A stretch of DNA of 9,540 nucleotides from Nitrospira sp. UBA6909. Its GTDB lineage: Bacteria; Nitrospirota; Nitrospiria; Nitrospirales; Nitrospiraceae. Shown piece by piece: positions 1 to 6,113 of this stretch; position 1 is the stretch's first letter, and each line of letters starts with the position of its first letter. A model generated the notes under the pieces. It was not told where the DNA came from, ran no database searches, and saw only the letters and a list, made by a program, of their open reading frames with translations. The stretch covers positions 144-9,683 of the forward strand of contig DKBD01000029.1 of the NCBI GenBank assembly GCA_002451055.1, read 5' to 3'. A program made the position numbers and the translations under genes.

Positions 1-615
1 GGCGAAAGTAAAGCCGAGACGCCGAAAGAAGGCTCAAAGGACCAACCGGGAGAGGGATCGAAGACAGAAAGAACGGGGACTGAGAATACCCCCAAGCGGG
101 AAACTGACCCCCCTTCACCCCCTCCAGCGAAGACCAGTACGGCGCTGCAAAAGCGACCACTCGGGTCGAACATCTTGACCACAAAACTGGCCTTGATGGG
201 AGACCCGAGGTTGTTCCCCTATGACATTGAGGTCGAAATAGACGGCGGCAAAGCCATCCTGTCAGGAAGGGTGGCGACCGAAGAGGATAGGCACCGGGCC
301 GAGGAGCTCGCCCAACACTTGGATCTCGTGAGCCAAGTCATCAATAAACTAGAGGTGGTGAAGGACCTCGGACCGGCGATTGCAAAACGGCACGATCAAA
401 CCCTCGTCCAATTGGTAAAGGATCGCTTTTTGCGGAGCGAGACCATCAAGGCCGCCGGGTTCGATGTGACGTGCGAAAAAGGGGTGATTCATCTGAGTGG
501 GACGGTGCGTTTCCAGGTCTTTGCGCTCGAAGCAGCTCAAGCGGCACGACAAGTTCCAGGAGTCATTGCGGTAGATACAAGCCACGTGAAGTTGATCGGC
601 GAGGAAAATGAGTAG
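1..615 (+). CDS. BON-domain protein, two BON domains (5' end outside window)
   Basis: The frame is open from base 1 to the TAG at 613-615, so only the last 204 residues are visible; a TTG at 175 could act as a start but lies inside a continuous frame. Visible residues 1-55 are a low-complexity linker rich in Lys, Glu, Gly and Pro, ending in a Pro run near 44-48. Two BON-type domains follow at about 58-122 and 130-198, each with the family pattern of a charged helix, a G-x-(A/V)-x-L-S-G-x-V strand (GGKAILSGRV; KGVIHLSGTV) and a later helix leading into a V-x-x-V-x-x strand. BON domains are about 60 residues and are typical of periplasmic or envelope-associated proteins, where they are thought to bind phospholipid or other ligands. 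No signal peptide or membrane segment is visible because the N-terminus is missing. The MFS gene starts 45 bp downstream on the same strand, so co-transcription is plausible. Domain call is firm; function is unknown. Confidence 0.82.
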   Translation, partial: GESKAETPKEGSKDQPGEGSKTERTGTENTPKRETDPPSPPPAKTSTALQKRPLGSNILTTKLALMGDPRLFPYDIEVEIDGGKAILSGRVATEEDRHRAEELAQHLDLVSQVINKLEVVKDLGPAIAKRHDQTLVQLVKDRFLRSETIKAAGFDVTCEKGVIHLSGTVRFQVFALEAAQAARQVPGVIAVDTSHVKLIGEENE

Positions 616-660
616 GCAACTAGGCCGCTTGTGACAGCGTGGAGTAGGAATACGCGCAGA

Positions 661-1953
661 ATGGACCGCCAGTACACTGAAGCAGATGCGACGTGGCCCG
701 TCAGGAGGGCCGCGTCTGTGCAAAGACCATGGCTGTTGTCGCCGGGGTTCCGCCTAGTCTGGTGGGGTCAGACCGTCTCTCAGGTCGGCGACGGCATCTC
801 CAAGCTGGCACTCATCTGGTTCGTCTATGCGGTAACAGGATCCCCCCTCAAGGCCACGGTCATTGGGCTGTTACAGACCATTCCCCCGATTCTCCTGGGC
901 CCGCTCATCGGGGTGGCGATTGATCGGTTTCCCAAAAAACCGCTTCTCATTGGATCGGATATCATCCGGGCCTTCGTCATCGGCTTTATTCCCTGCTGGA
1001 TGTCGGTCGAATCCTTTACAGTCGATCGTCTGTATGTGCTCGTCCTTCTCAATTCGGTCGCATCGGCGGTCTTCGGGCCCGCGCTGACGGCGGCAATTCC
1101 CGCCATTGTAGCGCGTCCCCAATACACGGCGGCGAACGCCCTCCTGCAGAGTACGACCAGCCTCGGAGTGATCGTGGGACCTGCAATCAGCGGGTTGGGT
1201 ATTGCCGCCCTGAGTTCGCAAGAGGTCCTATGTCTGAACGCCTTGACCTACCTGATCTCAGCGGCCTGTTTTATTCCTGTGAAGTTGTCGCCTCCGGAGA
1301 GGGTGGAACGAACCGATGGCGCGGTGTCATCCACGCTCAGCGATCTTCGTGAGGTCATCCACTTCTCGATCGTTCGCCAGCCCACTATTCTGGTCCTTAC
1401 GATCATGGCCAGCTTGTATACGTTCGGATCGAGCGCCTTCAGCACACTCTTTCCGGTCTTTGCCCGAAAGCTCCTCGACCTCGGTCCGGTCGAGGTGGGG
1501 TATCTCTGGTCGGCGTTCGGTGTGGGCCTCATGGCCGTTTCGCTTGCGTTGATTCGGACCAGCGAATGGAATTTGATGCGACGGATTCGGGTGATTCTCC
1601 TGGCCACGACGGTCAGCGGCTGGGCGATGCTCGCATTGGTGTGGGTCACCGATCGCTATGTGGCCGGCGTTTTGATGGTCCTGATCGGAGGCGGACTCGG
1701 AGCGCTGACCCCGATCGCCTGGGGCATCTTGCAGGAGCTCGTTCCTCCGCAGATGGTCGGACGGGCGCTGGCGCTCTATTCCACGGGAGCCATGTCGGCG
1801 GCGATCGGAGGCATGTGGTTCTTTGGGTGGACATCCGAACACTGGGGCGAGCAGTGGAGTGTCGTGGGAATCGGGGTGGTGTTGTTTATCACCGCCATTT
1901 TTGCTGGCACCTTCGCTCGATGGGCCTATCAACGGGCTGCTCCTCCGTTGTAA
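661..1953 (+). CDS. MFS transporter, EntS/MFS_3-like (paralogue 1)
   Basis: This is a polytopic membrane protein of about 430 residues with roughly twelve hydrophobic segments, the usual length for a 12-helix major facilitator. The motif between helices 2 and 3 is clear at residues 80-93 (GPLIGVAIDRFPKK, Asp88), matching the G-x3-D-R-x-x-(R/K)-(R/K) signature. A GPA-containing helix (FGPALTAAIPAIVAR) and the downstream VGPAISGLGIA segment resemble the enterobactin exporter-like MFS_3 group. I chose the ATG at 661 because AGGA at 646-649 lies 11 bases before it; an in-frame GTG at 631, ten codons earlier, is possible but has only a weak AGG upstream. The gene sits 45 bp after the BON gene and 47 bp before the hydrolase gene, suggesting one transcript. 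It is a close paralogue of the transporter at 6114-7424. Direction and substrate cannot be read; export of a small sugar-containing or amphipathic compound is a guess from the family. Confidence 0.88.
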   Translation: MDRQYTEADATWPVRRAASVQRPWLLSPGFRLVWWGQTVSQVGDGISKLALIWFVYAVTGSPLKATVIGLLQTIPPILLGPLIGVAIDRFPKKPLLIGSDIIRAFVIGFIPCWMSVESFTVDRLYVLVLLNSVASAVFGPALTAAIPAIVARPQYTAANALLQSTTSLGVIVGPAISGLGIAALSSQEVLCLNALTYLISAACFIPVKLSPPERVERTDGAVSSTLSDLREVIHFSIVRQPTILVLTIMASLYTFGSSAFSTLFPVFARKLLDLGPVEVGYLWSAFGVGLMAVSLALIRTSEWNLMRRIRVILLATTVSGWAMLALVWVTDRYVAGVLMVLIGGGLGALTPIAWGILQELVPPQMVGRALALYSTGAMSAAIGGMWFFGWTSEHWGEQWSVVGIGVVLFITAIFAGTFARWAYQRAAPPL

Positions 1954-1955
1954 GT

Positions 1956-1965
1956 GATTCGAATC
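1956..1965. repeat. 10-bp perfect palindrome GATTCGAATC
   Basis: GATTCGAATC equals its own reverse complement and begins two bases after the stop of the first MFS gene, within the 47-bp gap before the hydrolase gene. It may be a small operator or chance. Together with the following CCTACC it also resembles the 3' half of a tRNA T-arm, but no matching 5' arm is present. Confidence 0.3.
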
Positions 1966-1988
1966 CTACCATCCGGCAAGCACTGAAC

Positions 1989-1993
1989 GGAGG
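1989..1993 (+). promoter_or_regulatory. Ribosome binding site deciding the hydrolase start
   Basis: GGAGG lies 7 bases before the GTG at 2001, an ideal Shine-Dalgarno distance. It settles the start, because the reading frame is open back to 1566 inside the MFS gene. It also rules out the GTG at 1995, which would be only one base from the motif. Confidence 0.75.
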
Positions 1994-2000
1994 CGTGACC

Positions 2001-4172
2001 GTGGACACAATCATCCGTATCAACGACGCGTTCTACATTCATGCCGAATCCTCGCTCATCGACGATCGGACGCGGGTCTTGAAACAGGGGGAGACCTTCG
2101 GAGTATTTGATCGTTATGGTGACATTCAGCCCGTAGAGGCCTTTACACATGGGCTGTATCATGAGGGGACCCGATACTTGTCCTACCTGGAGCTGTTCTT
2201 GGGACGGGAACGACCGATGTTCCTCAGCTCAATGGTCAAGGAGGACAACACCACTCTAGTCGTGGACCTCACGAATCTCGATGTCCGTCATCAGAGGGGG
2301 CGGCTCGCGCTCATGCGCGGGACTGTGCATATCTTGCGATCGCGTTTCTTATGGAACGGGATCTGCCATGAGCAAATCCGCTTGATGCATTACGGCTTGG
2401 AACCGGCCGAGTTGGACCTGATGTTCCGATTTGGAGCCGATTATGCCGACATCTTCGAGGTCCGCGGCACCCCGCGGGCACGGAAAGGGCGACGCCTTGA
2501 GAGCACAGTGACTGAGTCGTGCGTTTCACTGGGGTATGAAGGGCTGGACGGCGTGGTCCGGCGAACGCACGTCCAGTGGGCCCCCATCCCAGACCGCCTC
2601 AGCGAGACCGAAGCGCTCTTCACATGCCGTCTCGTGCCCAAGCAAGTTGTGACGATTTCGCTCACGGTGACGTGCGAGCGCGCAGAAGGTCGAACAACAG
2701 CGTTATCGTACGATCAGGCCTGTGCAGAGGTGAGCCGGGCCATGGATGTCCGTGTGGCAGACGAGTGCGACATCTCTACCTCGAATTGGCAGTTCAACAA
2801 TTGGCTCCACCGGTCTCGTGCCGATCTGCACATGATGTTTACAGACACGCCTCAGGGGCTATATCCCTATGCGGGCGTGCCGTGGTTCAGCACGCCCTTT
2901 GGCCGTGACGGCATCATGACGGCACTCGAGTATCTCTGGGTGAACCCGCTTGTGGCCCAAGGGGTGCTCCGGTATCTCGCCCATCACCAGGCCACGGAGC
3001 TGAATGCCGAACGCGATGCCGAGCCCGGCAAGATCCTGCATGAAAGCCGGCTCGGAGAAATGGCCGCACTGGGCGAAATTCCATTCGGCCGTTACTACGG
3101 CAGCGTCGACTCCACTCCGCTCTTTGTGATGTTGGCCGGAGCGTATTACGAGCGAACCGGCGATCTGGAGTGTATTCGCACGATATGGCCGAACATCGAA
3201 AGAGCCCTGGAGTGGATCGATCGATGCGGGGACCTTGATGCAGATGGTTTCATCGAGTATGCGCGCCGTTCGCCGAACGGCTTGGTGCATCAAGGGTGGA
3301 AAGACTCGAACGATTCAGTGTTCCATCGTGACGGCTCGTTGGCCAAAGCCCCGATCGCACTCTGCGAAGTACAAGGCTATGTGTATGCCGCTAAACTCGC
3401 GGCCTCCCTGTGCGCCGGAGCGCTGGGGCACGCTGAACAGCGAGTTCGCTTGGCTCAGGAGGCCGCACGCTTGCGTGACCGATTCGAGGCTGCGTTCTGG
3501 TCGGAGGAATTATCGAGCTACGCACTTGCCTTGGACGGCGCAAAGCGCCCCTGTCTCGTACAAGCCTCGAATGCCGGCCATTGTCTGTTCACGGGAATTG
3601 CGAATGAGAGGCAGGCTCAGAGGGTTGCCAAGACCTTGTTGGGTTCGGAGATGTTTTCGGGATGGGGGATTCGCACCATCGGCGATCGGGAGGTGCGATA
3701 CAGCCCCATGTCGTATCACGACGGATCGATCTGGCCCCACGATAACGCGATCATTGCCATGGGTTTGTCGCGTTATGGGATGGCTGAACAGGCGACGATC
3801 ATTATGCAGATGCTCTTCGAAGCTTCGCTGCACATGGGTCTCTATCGTTTGCCGGAGCTTTTTTGTGGGTTTCCGCGTCGAGAAGGGGAGGGACCGTGTC
3901 TCTATCCCGTCGCATGCTCCCCACAGGCATGGAGTGCCGGGGCCGCTTTCATGTTGTTAGCCGCCTCGCTGGGACTTTCCATCAATGGGCTGACGAAGAC
4001 GGTGACGCTGCGACGGCCGGCCCTGCCGGAATTTCTACGAGAGATCATCGTTCGAAATCTCCGCGTGGGGCCTAGCTCCTCGGTTGATTTCGAAGTCAGG
4101 CGCGAACGTGGCGGCCTGAGAGTGGAGGTCACGAAGACCGAGGATGGAGTCAAGATCGTGCATGAAAAGTGA
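2001..4172 (+). CDS. Amylo-alpha-1,6-glucosidase-type (glycogen debranching-like) glycoside hydrolase
   Basis: The 723-residue product has the two-part architecture of bacterial proteins annotated as amylo-alpha-1,6-glucosidase. Residues of about 20-215 match a GDE_N_bis-type beta domain: a DRYGDIQP stretch, HGLYHEGTRYLS, LRSRFLWNGICHEQI, and FGADYADIFEVRG. From about 265 (FNNWLHRSRADL) to about 690 runs an (alpha/alpha)6-barrel glycosidase domain. Its active-site-like motifs are FSTPFGRDGI (Asp303), GWKDSND (Asp435) and LPELFCGF (Glu619); by analogy with GH15/GH63-type barrels, Asp435 and Glu619 are candidate acid and base, but this is inference. No signal peptide is seen, so a cytoplasmic enzyme is expected. 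The family is named for removing alpha-1,6-linked glucose stubs from glycogen, but few members have been tested and other alpha-glucosides are possible. The GTG start is fixed by GGAGG at 1989-1993. It lies 47 bp after an MFS gene, and a GT4 gene follows after the 838-bp gap. Confidence 0.87.
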   Translation: MDTIIRINDAFYIHAESSLIDDRTRVLKQGETFGVFDRYGDIQPVEAFTHGLYHEGTRYLSYLELFLGRERPMFLSSMVKEDNTTLVVDLTNLDVRHQRGRLALMRGTVHILRSRFLWNGICHEQIRLMHYGLEPAELDLMFRFGADYADIFEVRGTPRARKGRRLESTVTESCVSLGYEGLDGVVRRTHVQWAPIPDRLSETEALFTCRLVPKQVVTISLTVTCERAEGRTTALSYDQACAEVSRAMDVRVADECDISTSNWQFNNWLHRSRADLHMMFTDTPQGLYPYAGVPWFSTPFGRDGIMTALEYLWVNPLVAQGVLRYLAHHQATELNAERDAEPGKILHESRLGEMAALGEIPFGRYYGSVDSTPLFVMLAGAYYERTGDLECIRTIWPNIERALEWIDRCGDLDADGFIEYARRSPNGLVHQGWKDSNDSVFHRDGSLAKAPIALCEVQGYVYAAKLAASLCAGALGHAEQRVRLAQEAARLRDRFEAAFWSEELSSYALALDGAKRPCLVQASNAGHCLFTGIANERQAQRVAKTLLGSEMFSGWGIRTIGDREVRYSPMSYHDGSIWPHDNAIIAMGLSRYGMAEQATIIMQMLFEASLHMGLYRLPELFCGFPRREGEGPCLYPVACSPQAWSAGAAFMLLAASLGLSINGLTKTVTLRRPALPEFLREIIVRNLRVGPSSSVDFEVRRERGGLRVEVTKTEDGVKIVHEK

Positions 4173-4227
4173 GGCCCTTCTGGTTCCATTTCTTCAGCGC
4201 GTACGGTGTGTTTCGAAAAGACAATAT

Positions 4228-4240
4228 GGAAATCGTTTCC
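4228..4240. repeat. Inverted repeat GGAAA-TCG-TTTCC
   Basis: Two perfect 5-bp arms are separated by three bases, 56 bp after the hydrolase stop. Its GGAAA/TTTCC content echoes TGGAA-A-TTCCA at 4390-4400. Either could be a binding site for a dimeric regulator; arms this short can arise by chance. Confidence 0.25.
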
Positions 4241-4313
4241 CTCTCACTGCTGAAAACATCGCTTTCCGCCTGTACACAATAGCATACGGTAGCATTTCGA
4301 CTTGAAGCGAAAT

Positions 4314-4356
4314 CCTGTGTGGTCATCGAAAGGGGGCCGCACAGTTCCACCACAGG
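4314..4356. repeat. Imperfect hairpin, CCTGTG-T-GG / CCACCACAGG
   Basis: CCTGTG at 4314-4319 pairs with CACAGG at 4351-4356. The stem continues through a TGG/CCA pairing (4320-4322 with 4347-4349) across one unpaired base. The loop is about 24 bases and holds AGGGGGCC. No U-tract follows, so it is not a standard intrinsic terminator; an RNA leader structure or operator is possible. Confidence 0.35.
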
Positions 4357-4389
4357 AGTTCAAACAATACCTCATTATTTTCTTGAACT

Positions 4390-4400
4390 TGGAAATTCCA
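4390..4400. repeat. Palindrome TGGAA-A-TTCCA
   Basis: Perfect 5-bp arms flank a single central base. It overlaps the second copy of the TTCCATTTCTT direct repeat and shares the GGAA/TTCC theme of this gap. A possible regulator half-site pair. Confidence 0.3.
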
Positions 4401-4628
4401 TTTCTTGTTGATGCCTGACGGTTGCGACTTGTGGAAGTCGTTCTTTCCTCCGATAAGCCCAACCTTGATCCTGTACGGAAAAACCTACACTGCCGATAGG
4501 CCTCCCTACAGTGGATTTTCCCCTTCCATCACAGGGATATTTGTCCATTGTCCTTCGCTGAAGTTCCATCGTAGGCTCTTGCATTGGCCGTGACAACCCT
4601 TCATGGTCACATAAGCTCTAGAAAAACA

Positions 4629-4661
4629 ATGGAAACCGTCAGAGAAGTGAGACTGTTCCAT
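4629..4661. repeat. Inverted repeat ATGGAA ... TTCCAT
   Basis: ATGGAA at 4629-4634 is the reverse complement of TTCCAT at 4656-4661, with 21 bases between. The same word recurs across the gap, so this may be a spaced operator pair rather than a hairpin. Confidence 0.25.
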
Positions 4662-4918
4662 GGTCTATTTCCCGTTTCGTGATCTTGTGTTGGTCGTGTT
4701 GGCATGGGGTGGAATGGCTCCTGCAAGAGGAGAGGCTGTCTGTGAGAAGATCAGTAACAGACCCCCGAGGCGATTCGCACTCAGCTTCTCGCAATCCAGT
4801 GCCATGGCAGATATTCATCAGATGTGTCGAGAGACACGAGGCGCCGGTTTCATCAAATAGGGGTGGACTCGTAAACCTGACTGAACAGCCTTGTCGTGCC
4901 GGATAATCAATGGATTGA

Positions 4919-4933
4919 GATGCAATTCGCATC
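4919..4933. promoter_or_regulatory. Imperfect palindrome GATGC-AATTC-GCATC upstream of the GT4 gene
   Basis: Five-base arms GATGC and GCATC flank a 5-base spacer and end 77 bp before the GT4 start. Placement and size fit an operator for a dimeric repressor or activator. I could not identify convincing -35 and -10 elements next to it. Confidence 0.28.
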
Positions 4934-5000
4934 AGACGGCATGTGAGGTCAATTGAACCGGTCAAGACAAGCTGACACTTCACCATTGCAGTTCGATGAC

Positions 5001-5006
5001 AGGAGG
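5001..5006 (+). promoter_or_regulatory. Ribosome binding site AGGAGG deciding the GT4 start
   Basis: A perfect AGGAGG lies four bases before the ATG at 5011. The in-frame ATG at 4996 has no such motif upstream and would place this sequence inside the coding region. Confidence 0.7.
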
Positions 5007-5010
5007 ATCC

Positions 5011-6102
5011 ATGAGAATCGCGCAGATTGCACCATTATGGGAAAGTGTTCCGCCTCAACGCTACGGAGGGACGGAGCGTATTGTGTCGTACCTCACCGAA
5101 GAATTGGTTCGCCAAGGGCATGAGGTGACACTCTTCGCGAGCGGTGATTCGGTGACGACTGCGCGACTTGAAGCCATCTGTCCGCAGGCCTTGCGCTTGA
5201 ACACAGGGATCTTTAATCGCGACGCTCCGCAAGTTCTCTTACAGGAACGCGCGTTCGGTTTCATGGCTGATGAATTCGATCTTATTCACTCGCATCTGGA
5301 CTTCTTGGGATTCCCGTTGGCGAGACGGATTCGCACACCGGTTGTCACGACCTTACACGGCCGGTTAGACCTGCCGGAGTTAACGCCCGTCTTCCGGGAA
5401 TTTGCGGAAATTCCCGTGATCTCGATCTCGGACGCGCAGCGCCGCCCGCTTCCATGGGCGAATTGGGCCGGCACCGTCCATCACGGCTTGCCGAATTTTT
5501 ATGCACCGCACTTCGAGCCGGGCCAGTATCTGGCATTCCTTGGGCGTATTGCTCCGGAAAAGCGGCCTGATCACGCGATCGAACTCGCCAAGCGAGTGGG
5601 AATCCCGTTGAAGATTGCCGCCAAAGTCGATCCGGCTGATGAAGCCTATTTCCGGGCCGAGATTGAACCGATGTTGCGCCACCCCTTGATCGAGTTCATT
5701 GGAGAAATCACCGACAATGAGAAAGAGGCGTTCGTCGGGAATGCCCTCGCGCTGGTCTGCCCGTACGACTGGCCTGAGCCATTCGGAATTGTATTTATCG
5801 AAGCCCTCGCGTGCGGGACGCCGGTCTTAGCCTATCGCCGGGGGTCGGTTCCCGAAATCATCGAGCAGGGAGTCACGGGGTTCATTAGCGAGACGCTCGA
5901 TGAGATGGTCGCGTCCGTCGCCGGCCTCGATACGATCGATCGGCGGCGTTGCCGCGATGCATTTGATCGACGATTCACGGTACAACGGATGGTGAGCGAT
6001 TACTTGAGAATCTATACTGACTTGGTGCGGGAAAATCGGTTCTTGTCAACGGCCAGCACCCAAACGGCACCCCCTACCTCCTATTCGGTGTTGGAGCCAT
6101 AG
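5011..6102 (+). CDS. Glycosyltransferase family 4 (GT-B fold)
   Basis: The 363-residue product has a typical GT4 layout. The N-terminal Rossmann domain starts MRIAQIAPLWESVPPQRYGGTERIV, broken here as MRIAQIAPLWESV then PPQRYGGTERIV, where the YGGTER loop is the glycine-rich acceptor/nucleotide loop; DLIHSHLDFLGF and TTLHGRLD follow. The C-terminal donor domain begins with the GRIAPEKRPDHAIELAK stretch (178-194) and contains the retaining GT4 E-x7-E signature (WPEPFGIVFIEALACGTPV, Glu256 and Glu264). No signal peptide or membrane segment is visible, so a cytoplasmic or membrane-peripheral enzyme using a nucleotide-sugar donor is expected. The AGGAGG at 5001-5006 fixes the start. An MFS gene begins only 11 bp after its stop, implying one transcript. 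The nearby debranching-type hydrolase suggests work on a shared alpha-glucan or glycoside, but donor and acceptor are unknown. The Ser/Thr/Pro-rich last 20 residues look disordered. Confidence 0.88.
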   Translation: MRIAQIAPLWESVPPQRYGGTERIVSYLTEELVRQGHEVTLFASGDSVTTARLEAICPQALRLNTGIFNRDAPQVLLQERAFGFMADEFDLIHSHLDFLGFPLARRIRTPVVTTLHGRLDLPELTPVFREFAEIPVISISDAQRRPLPWANWAGTVHHGLPNFYAPHFEPGQYLAFLGRIAPEKRPDHAIELAKRVGIPLKIAAKVDPADEAYFRAEIEPMLRHPLIEFIGEITDNEKEAFVGNALALVCPYDWPEPFGIVFIEALACGTPVLAYRRGSVPEIIEQGVTGFISETLDEMVASVAGLDTIDRRRCRDAFDRRFTVQRMVSDYLRIYTDLVRENRFLSTASTQTAPPTSYSVLEP

Positions 6103-6113
6103 CGAGATCTGTG

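Larger units (their letters stand above)
4173..5010. other. 838-bp gap without a convincing gene; AT-richer, repeat-bearing
   Basis: No open frame here resembles a known protein. The best candidate is a 66-codon ATG frame at 4660-4860 with a weak ribosome site; its product starts with a signal-peptide-like hydrophobic stretch (LVLVVLAWGGMAPARG), but low complexity and lack of homology I can recognise leave it unsupported. The stretch is visibly more AT-rich than the flanking genes. It contains TTCCATTTCTT twice (4184-4194, 4396-4406), further TTCCAT/ATGGAA words at 4562-4568, 4629-4634 and 4656-4661, and small palindromes listed separately. No Rho-independent terminator is seen after the hydrolase gene. 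The most likely role is the promoter and control region for the GT4-MFS pair, possibly including a decayed gene. Confidence 0.5.

Noticed and set aside
1327..1932. Minus-strand 201-codon frame inside the first MFS gene
   Set aside because: Hydrophilic, His/Arg/Asp-rich product typical of an antisense shadow of a membrane-protein gene; the sense frame is clearly a transporter.
1566..2000. In-frame extension of the hydrolase reading frame by 145 codons into the first MFS gene
   Set aside because: The extension overlaps a well-supported transporter, is rich in Arg/Gly/Asp as expected of a shifted frame, and has no family similarity; the GGAGG at 1989-1993 points to the GTG at 2001.
4449..4499. 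Two sigma-28-like -10 motifs (TCCGATAA at 4449-4456, GCCGATAG at 4492-4499)
   Set aside because: No TAAA-type -35 element lies at the right distance from either, and no motility gene is present. The matches are probably chance.
4492..4519. Cyclic-di-GMP riboswitch-like resemblance around CACTGCCGATAGG ... CAGTG
   Set aside because: Only a short resemblance to one arm; the conserved GEMM core and paired stems are not present on either strand.
4639..4986. Minus-strand 115-codon frame in the intergenic gap
   Set aside because: No recognisable domain, Cys/Ser-rich composition and no good ribosome site; it does not resemble a coding sequence.
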